In this document: positions 41,780-42,133 of the stretch, one piece after another
Position numbering within the stretch: position 1 is the stretch's first letter
Layout of the letters: each line of letters starts with the position of its first letter
Assembly (NCBI GenBank): GCA_913031385.1
Contig: CAJWCT010000003.1
Location: 1-42,133 of the forward strand
DNA length: 42,133 bases
Reading direction: 5' to 3'
Origin: an uncultured Flavobacteriales bacterium
Lineage (GTDB): Bacteria > Bacteroidota > Bacteroidia > Flavobacteriales > Flavobacteriaceae
Made by a program: the position numbers and the translations under genes
Notes under the pieces: model-generated
What the model was told of the DNA's origin: nothing
Database searches by the model: none
Seen by the model: the letters and a program-made list of their open reading frames with translations, nothing else

Positions 41780-42133
41780 ACTCCGACACCAAACAAATGC
41801 AACCAATCGAAGAATTCGTGTTTCTATTGGATCAATCACGGCTGATCCTCACTCCACATACATCAGTCGACCGCGCCTCACATTGCTCATTGTCCTATCC
41901 GATTCATCACCACTCAGCCATGACGAGCCATCACATATGCATCCCACCAACGCCCGGCTGCGCACAGAGTCCACCAACGCCCAGACTCTGCTGCAGCCAT
42001 CAAAACTCTCTCGTACCACGACAAAATTCGCATTCCTCTGCGATGCCCAATGACAAACTCTTTGCGAATCGGTGCGGATCTTCTCCCGATGCTACTGCAG
42101 ACGCAATCTCGAATTACCAATCATTCTCGATGA
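41780..42133. other. GC-rich terminal segment, probably foreign or chimeric
   Basis: From about 41780 the composition changes: hand counts give 48-65% G+C in the 60-base lines from 41821, 41881 and 41941, against about 25% in the GH73 gene. No protein or RNA feature is recognised. The only longer ORF (minus strand, 41914-42120) resembles nothing I know. An assembly chimera is the simplest explanation. Confidence 0.7.
41944..41982. repeat. 12-bp direct repeat with internal stem
   Basis: CCACCAACGCCC occurs at 41944-41955 and again at 41971-41982, 27 nt apart. CAGAGTC (41966-41972) and GACTCTG (41984-41990) form a 7-bp stem around the second copy. Both lie in the GC-rich tail. Confidence 0.8.

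Noticed and set aside
41914-42120. A 68-codon ORF on the minus strand in the GC-rich tail.
   Set aside because: No recognisable motif, odd composition (many Trp, Arg, Ala) and location in a probable chimeric segment. High G+C alone opens frames like this.

Overview
The window is a gene-dense, AT-rich (roughly 70% A+T) stretch of a free-living Bacteroidota genome, most probably a marine member of Flavobacteriia. The signs are Bacteroidota-type promoters (TTG, then TAnnTTTG), a SusC-type carboxypeptidase-regulatory-like domain, the order coaX / outer-membrane protein / TPR / lptC / CNNM / PpiD-like, a class II HMG-CoA reductase next to a GYDIA-type GHMP kinase, paired POT transporters, and a long (663 aa) urocanate hydratase. 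Start codons are mostly ATG, with several TTG starts. Intergenic gaps are short.

Layout. 1-2038: the 3' end of mfd, then metG, which lacks the usual C-terminal tRNA-binding domain. 2074-9583 (minus): a tight eight-gene acyl-CoA catabolic operon. It encodes a CoA ligase, a tiny exported protein with a poly-lysine tail, an acyl-CoA dehydrogenase, two SDR dehydrogenases, a MaoC hydratase, an ACAD10/11-like dehydrogenase and an ACAD10/11- or LvaA-like kinase. 9894-14372 (plus): a divergent operon for an acyl-CoA carboxyltransferase beta subunit, a crotonase, an MDR reductase and a nitronate-monooxygenase-like flavoprotein. It contains a perfect 42-nt palindrome. 14369-17873: a DASS di/tricarboxylate transporter, an outer-membrane porin and a TPR protein. 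17870-19244: a lipoprotein, a YwaF-like membrane protein, a terminator and tRNA-Phe. 19338-27440: coaX and an envelope-biogenesis run. 27442-29662: isoprenoid genes on the minus strand. 29791-33612: two POT transporters and an exported thioredoxin. 33573-35768: lpxB, a small membrane protein and surE on the minus strand. 35889-38092: tsp/prc and what looks like the decayed tail of a DppC-type permease. 38089-40750: a DUF4136 lipoprotein, hutU and a 44-aa DUF5522-like protein. 40825-41598: a GH73/LysM peptidoglycan hydrolase. 41599-42133: no convincing gene; an inverted repeat is followed by an abrupt rise in G+C, most likely a chimeric contig end or foreign DNA.

How the genes work together. 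The most interesting system is the 12-gene divergent acyl-CoA island at 2074-14372. A stand-alone kinase lies next to an ACAD that has Asp where most ACADs carry catalytic Glu. This reproduces as separate genes the fused kinase-ACAD of mammalian ACAD11 and the LvaA/LvaC pair of bacterial levulinate catabolism. With the CoA ligase, the SDRs and the MaoC hydratase, it suggests activation, reduction, phosphorylation and dephosphorylating isomerisation of 4-oxo or 4-hydroxy acids into beta-oxidation. The divergent half adds a carboxylation and hydration branch reminiscent of leucine or acyclic-terpene catabolism, but no biotin carboxylase subunit is present here. The substrate is unknown. The DASS transporter and porin next to the island could supply an organic acid, but that link is only positional.
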